A DNA stretch of 64,000 nucleotides from Rhodospirillaceae bacterium (GTDB taxonomy: Bacteria > Pseudomonadota > Alphaproteobacteria > Rhodospirillales > Casp-alpha2), in assembly GCA_016845145.1 (NCBI GenBank), contig JAERTE010000148.1:62001-126000 (forward strand). The letters run 5' to 3'. Positions 60,060-64,000 of this stretch are shown in pieces (position 1 is the stretch's first letter; the number at the start of each line of letters is the position of its first letter). The position numbers were made by a program, and so were the translations under genes. The notes beneath the pieces were generated by a model that was not told the origin of the DNA, made no database searches, and worked only from the letters and a program-made list of their open reading frames with translations.

Positions 60060-61715
60060 ATGACCCATATCGATTTCCAAACCCAGCCCGAGGATTACAA
60101 GCATTGGACGCTTGAAGTCGATGGCGACGTGGCGCGCCTGAACATGAGTGTTGACCCGGCGGGCGGCCTGTTTGATGGCTATGAGTTGAAGATGAACTCC
60201 TACGACCTAGGCGTTGATATTGAGCTCTATGACGCCGTGCAGCGATTGCGCTTCGAACACCCTGGGGTAAAGGCTGTGGTTATGGGCTCAGCACTTGAAC
60301 GAATGTTCTGCGCCGGTGCCAATATCCGCATGTTGGGTGGTGCGAGCCATGCGCACAAAGTGAATTTTTGCAAGTTTACCAACGAAACCCGCAACTCCAT
60401 CGAAGATGCTAGCGACAATTCGGGTCAGCGTTTTATCGCTGCTGTTAACGGCACAGCGGCCGGCGGCGGTTATGAATTAGCGCTCGCCACCGATTACATT
60501 TTGCTGGTCGATGACGGCAACGCCGCTGTGTCTTTGCCGGAAGTGCCTTTGCTTGCGGTGCTGCCGGGCACTGGCGGGCTGACGCGCCTGGTGGATAAGC
60601 GCAAAGTCCGGCGTGATCGGGCGGATATCTTCTGCACTACGGAAGAGGGCGTGCGCGGCAAGAAGGCCGTCGATTGGCGCTTGATCGATGAGACGGTGCG
60701 CGGCTCTGAGTTCGAAGAGCGGCTTGCCAAATTGACGGCTGAAATTGCGGCGAAATCGGACCGCCCGGCGAATGCCCAAGGTATTTCTCTAACACCATTA
60801 CAGCGCTCGATTGCCGAAGACGGCGTTACCTATCCGCTGGTGACAGTCGAATACGACCGCGATGCCGGTGTTGCGACGGTGACCATCAAAGGTCCGGACA
60901 ACGACGTGCCTGCGGACGCAGCAGCTGTTCATGCCCAAGGTGCGGAATTCTGGCCGCTGGCCCTGGCGCGCCAATTGGACGATGCGCTGCTGCACCTGCG
61001 TCTGAATGAGACGGAATTGGGCACATTGATTTTCCGCACCGAGGGCGATGTTGAGCGTGTTGCTGCTTATGATGCATTGCTGTTGGCCAACGCCGATAAC
61101 TGGCTGGTGCGCGAGATCACGCTTTATTGGAAGCGCACCATGAAGCGCATCGACGTGACATCACGCAGCCTCATTGCGGAAGTGCTGCCGGGTAGCTGTT
61201 TCTGCGGACTGCTGGCGGAAATCCTGTTTGCCACCGATCGCACCTACATGCTGGACGGTCAATTCGAAGGCGACAACCGTCCGCCGGCTGTCATACGCCT
61301 GACCGGATCCAACTTCGGGCCCTATCCAATGGCGAATGGCATCAGCCGCTTGGAAACACGGTTTCTGGGCGAATCGGAAACGCTGGATGCGGCCCAAGAC
61401 CTCGTTGGCGACGATTTGGAAGGCATGGACGCCGAAGATGCCGGGCTTGTCACCATGGCGCCCGATGACATCGATTGGGAAGATGAAATCCGCATGCTGA
61501 TCGAGGAGCGCGGCAGTTTCTCCGCCGATAGCCTGACCGGCATGGAGGCAAATTTGCGATTTGCCGGGCCGGAAACCATGGAAACCAAAATTTTCGCCCG
61601 ACTGACGGCTTGGCAGAACTGGATATTCCAGCGCCCCAACGCTGTTGGTGAAGAGGGCGCATTGCAACTTTACGGCACGGGTCTGCGGCCGAAATACAAT
61701 AAAGAAAGGGTTTGA
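60060..61715 (+). CDS. boxC: 2,3-Epoxybenzoyl-CoA dihydrolase BoxC
   Basis: A 551-residue member of the enoyl-CoA hydratase/isomerase superfamily; it opens the ring of 2,3-epoxybenzoyl-CoA and releases formate in the box pathway. The crotonase motifs are FCAGANIRMLGGASH (oxyanion hole) and VNGTAAGGGYELALATDYILL. Length and the C-terminal half are BoxC-like, longer than ordinary crotonases. It overlaps nothing; boxB begins 4 bases after its stop. Confidence 0.94.
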   Translation: MTHIDFQTQPEDYKHWTLEVDGDVARLNMSVDPAGGLFDGYELKMNSYDLGVDIELYDAVQRLRFEHPGVKAVVMGSALERMFCAGANIRMLGGASHAHKVNFCKFTNETRNSIEDASDNSGQRFIAAVNGTAAGGGYELALATDYILLVDDGNAAVSLPEVPLLAVLPGTGGLTRLVDKRKVRRDRADIFCTTEEGVRGKKAVDWRLIDETVRGSEFEERLAKLTAEIAAKSDRPANAQGISLTPLQRSIAEDGVTYPLVTVEYDRDAGVATVTIKGPDNDVPADAAAVHAQGAEFWPLALARQLDDALLHLRLNETELGTLIFRTEGDVERVAAYDALLLANADNWLVREITLYWKRTMKRIDVTSRSLIAEVLPGSCFCGLLAEILFATDRTYMLDGQFEGDNRPPAVIRLTGSNFGPYPMANGISRLETRFLGESETLDAAQDLVGDDLEGMDAEDAGLVTMAPDDIDWEDEIRMLIEERGSFSADSLTGMEANLRFAGPETMETKIFARLTAWQNWIFQRPNAVGEEGALQLYGTGLRPKYNKERV

Positions 61716-61719
61716 TCTC

Positions 61720-63186
61720 ATGAGCAGTGAAGCGATTACCAGCGAAGATATGGTCGAGGTTGATTACGACGACCTGATTCCCAACAACGTCGATTTGGCT
61801 TCCGATCGCGCTTTGAAGCGCGCCATGGAGAAATGGCAGCCGAAATATATCGATTGGTGGAAAGACATGGGGCCGGACGGTTTCCAGGAAAGCCAAGTTT
61901 ACCTGCGCACCGCCGTTGGCGTCGATAAAGACGGCTGGGCCAAGTTCGGCTATGTGAAGATGCCGGAATACCGCTGGGGAATCTTACTGGCGCCCGAGGT
62001 CGAAGGTCGCACCATCCCGTTCGGCAAGCATAAGGGTGAGCCCGCATGGCAGGAAATCCCCGGTGAATACCGCTCGCTTCTGCGCCGCCTGATCGTCATC
62101 CAGGGTGATACCGAGCCCGCGTCTGTCGAGCAGCAGCGCTACCTCGGCAAGACCTGCCCGTCGCTCTATGACCTGCGCAATCTGTTCCAGGTCAATGTCG
62201 AAGAAGGCCGACACCTGTGGGCCATGGTGCACTTGCTGCAGAAATACTTCGGCCGTGATGGCCGTGAAGAAGCCGAGGCGCTTTTGGAGCGCCGCTCGGG
62301 CGATGCCGACCGTCCGCGCATGCTGGGCGCCTTCAACGAAGAAACGCCCGATTGGCTGTCGTTCTTCATGTTCACCTACTTCACCGACCGTGACGGCAAG
62401 ATGCAATTGGAAAGCCTAGCGCAATCGGGTTTCGACCCGTTGTCGCGCGCCACGCGTTTCATGCTGATGGAGGAAGCCTTCCACATGTTTGTCGGCGAGA
62501 CAGGTGTTGGACGCATTATCCAAAAAACATGCGAGGTGATGAACGAGAACGGCATTTCCGACCCGAACGACGTGGAAGCTGTCCGCGCGCACGGTGCGAT
62601 CGATCTGCCGCTGTTGCAGCGCAAGGCCAACTTCCATATGTCGGTGACGCGCGATCTGTTCGGAGCCGAAGTGTCGACCAACGCTGCCACTTACTTCAAT
62701 GCAGGCCTCAAGGGTCGCTTCAATGAAAACAAGTTGGAAGATGATCACCAGTTGGAGAACGAGACCTATACGGTGACCCGTTTCCAAGATGGCGCCTTCG
62801 TCGATGAAGACGTGCCGGCATTGAACGCCATCAACTGCCGACTGTTGGATGACTACATGAAGGATTGCCAGGGAGGTATCAACCGCTGGAACAAGATCAT
62901 CTCAAAAGCCGGTATCGATTTTGAAATCGGCCAGCCGCACAAAGCCTTCAACCGGCGCGTCGGCGAATTTTCCGAGATCAATGCCTCGCCTGCCGGCGAC
63001 GTGCTGAACGATGCCGACTGGAATGCCCGCCAGACCGAATGGCTGCCGGAACCAGAAGACCTGCAGTTCTTGAAAGACCTGATGAAGCCGGTAACGGAAC
63101 CGGGTGAGTTTGCTTCCTGGATTGCCGCGCCGCGCGTCGGCGTCGACAATCAGGAAGGCGACTTCGAGTACGTGCAACTGCAATGA
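61720..63186 (+). CDS. boxB: Benzoyl-CoA 2,3-epoxidase, oxygenase subunit BoxB
   Basis: A 488-residue di-iron oxygenase subunit that epoxidises benzoyl-CoA with O2. The helical core has RATRFMLMEEAFHMFVGETG, containing EExxH metal ligands, and ETPDWLSFFMFTYFTDRDGK-like segments typical of BoxB. The ATG 61720 is preceded by AAAGAAAGGG; the frame extends back into boxC but without similarity. boxA overlaps by 4 bases (ATGA), so the two epoxidase subunits are translationally coupled. Confidence 0.95.
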   Translation: MSSEAITSEDMVEVDYDDLIPNNVDLASDRALKRAMEKWQPKYIDWWKDMGPDGFQESQVYLRTAVGVDKDGWAKFGYVKMPEYRWGILLAPEVEGRTIPFGKHKGEPAWQEIPGEYRSLLRRLIVIQGDTEPASVEQQRYLGKTCPSLYDLRNLFQVNVEEGRHLWAMVHLLQKYFGRDGREEAEALLERRSGDADRPRMLGAFNEETPDWLSFFMFTYFTDRDGKMQLESLAQSGFDPLSRATRFMLMEEAFHMFVGETGVGRIIQKTCEVMNENGISDPNDVEAVRAHGAIDLPLLQRKANFHMSVTRDLFGAEVSTNAATYFNAGLKGRFNENKLEDDHQLENETYTVTRFQDGAFVDEDVPALNAINCRLLDDYMKDCQGGINRWNKIISKAGIDFEIGQPHKAFNRRVGEFSEINASPAGDVLNDADWNARQTEWLPEPEDLQFLKDLMKPVTEPGEFASWIAAPRVGVDNQEGDFEYVQLQ

Positions 63187-64000
63187 CCTTAGTCCGCCAG
63201 CATGTCATCGACCCGGAGATCTGCATCCGGTGCAACACCTGTGAGGAAACCTGCCCAGTCGATGCCATCACCCATAACGATGATAACTACGTTGTCGATG
63301 CGTCGATCTGCAACGGCAGTATGAACTGCGTGCCGCCGTGCCCGACGGGCGCCATTGATAACTGGATCATGGTCGCGTCGCCTTATTCTATCGACGATCA
63401 GTTCGAATGGGATGAGTTGCCTGACGAGGATGAAGCGGCGGCCGCAGGTGGAGACGCCGAAGCGGCGCCCGCCGAGGAAACGGGTATCGATGATGAGGCC
63501 GCTGAAATCCTCAAGACAGCCCGTCAGGGTGCGCCAAGTGCAACGTTGGCGCCGGGTACGGCTGCGAAACCGACAGTCGATCTCTATCGGCGCAATGCAC
63601 CGGCGATCGCTAAGGTAAGCGGCAATTTGCCGATCACCGACGATCGCTTGGGAGTCGATGTGCGGCACATCATTTTGGATTTCGGCTCGCAGGCGTTTCC
63701 TGTACTCGAAGGCCAAAGCATCGGTATTCTGCCACCCGGTACTGACGAGAAAGGTAAGCCACATCGCATGCGGCTCTATTCCATTGCGTCCCCGCGTGAT
63801 GGTGAGCGGCCCAAGCACAACAACATCTCGTTGACCGTGAAGCGGGTTGTTTACGAAGAAGACGGTGCCGAGAAACGTGGAGTGGCATCGAACTACGTTT
63901 GCGACTTAGAACGCGGCGACGAGGTTCAGGTAACAGGGCCTTACGGTACGGCGTTCCTGATGCCGAATGACCCCGAATCCAACATTATCATGATTTGTAC
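63183..64000 (+). CDS. boxA: Benzoyl-CoA 2,3-epoxidase, reductase subunit BoxA (3' end cut by window edge)
   Basis: The first 272 codons of the reductase. Two N-terminal [4Fe-4S] motifs, CIRCNTCEETCPVD and CNGSMNCVPPCPTG, then an Ala/Asp/Glu-rich linker at about residues 78-125, and the start of an FNR-like FAD/NADPH module (MRLYSIASPRDGE, VQVTGPYGTAFLMP). BoxA passes NADPH electrons to BoxB. The NADP-binding C-terminal part is outside the window. Confidence 0.94.
   Translation, partial: MTLVRQHVIDPEICIRCNTCEETCPVDAITHNDDNYVVDASICNGSMNCVPPCPTGAIDNWIMVASPYSIDDQFEWDELPDEDEAAAAGGDAEAAPAEETGIDDEAAEILKTARQGAPSATLAPGTAAKPTVDLYRRNAPAIAKVSGNLPITDDRLGVDVRHIILDFGSQAFPVLEGQSIGILPPGTDEKGKPHRMRLYSIASPRDGERPKHNNISLTVKRVVYEEDGAEKRGVASNYVCDLERGDEVQVTGPYGTAFLMPNDPESNIIMIC

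Noticed and set aside
1..64000. CRISPR arrays, insertion sequences, prophage genes
   Set aside because: No regularly spaced repeats, transposase or phage structural genes were seen. The only element boundaries found are the tRNA-Phe repeats.

Overview
The window looks like the chromosome of an alphaproteobacterium, most likely a member of the Rhodospirillales or a close relative with a respiratory, partly marine-type metabolism. The main support is the block murA - hisG - hisD - UPF0262 - low-Mr phosphatase - infA - maf - RNase E/G - yacG - tRNA-Phe, whose order is characteristic of that group. Alphaproteobacterial box (benzoyl-CoA) genes and a napFDAGHBC operon of the type known from magnetotactic relatives agree with this. 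By eye the DNA is moderately GC-rich. A few AT-rich patches (about 2.45-2.9, 31.3-31.9 and 50.7-50.9 kb) coincide with intergenic or transferred DNA.

Layout. 0-9.4 kb: a housekeeping mix with a homocysteine methyltransferase (cut by the edge), DUF1289, an AEC permease, two GST-fold proteins, a TRIC/UPF0126 channel, a universal stress protein, the tRNA hydroxylase TrhO, a methyltransferase, a membrane histidine kinase and an Ada-like alkylation repair protein. 9.5-15.9 kb: the complete periplasmic nitrate reductase operon napFDAGHBC, with a perfect FNR-type box placed about 40 bp before the predicted start of transcription and a strong terminator at its end. 16-22 kb: a five-gene branched-chain-type ABC importer (livKHMGF), a MaoC hydratase, an alpha/beta hydrolase and tRNA-Thr(GGT). 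22.2-31.3 kb: the conserved murA-to-tRNA-Phe block, interrupted by one unusual GT-C-like membrane protein between murA and hisG.

31.2-35.4 kb: a compact 4.15-kb island bounded by two identical 51-bp copies of the 3' end of tRNA-Phe. It has no integrase. It encodes what looks like a small ribosomal peptide (RiPP) system: a 133-residue precursor with a peptidoglycan-binding-like leader and a Cys/Thr-rich C-terminus ending in RCCATGTCDISW; a stand-alone lanthipeptide (LanM-type) dehydratase domain with all recognisable catalytic motifs but no cyclase domain; a tandem GNAT protein; and a RimL-type GNAT. This is the best candidate in the window for an undescribed system.

35.4-57.3 kb: a TPR/glycosyltransferase-like protein and a Na/phosphate cotransporter, then a large phosphonate region. 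It holds phnW-phnA-phnY (2-aminoethylphosphonate to acetate plus phosphate), a LysR regulator, pbfA, an operon of an MttB-like methyltransferase, a dimethylglycine/sarcosine dehydrogenase-like flavoprotein and a PhnZ/TmpB-type HD oxygenase, the aminoethylphosphonate importer (aepX and its ATPase and permease), a HAD phosphatase and a choline dehydrogenase-like enzyme. Together they suggest use of 2-aminoethylphosphonate and probably N-methylated relatives as sources of P, N and C. 57.3 kb to the end: boxR divergent from bclA-boxC-boxB-boxA (cut by the edge), the aerobic hybrid benzoyl-CoA pathway.
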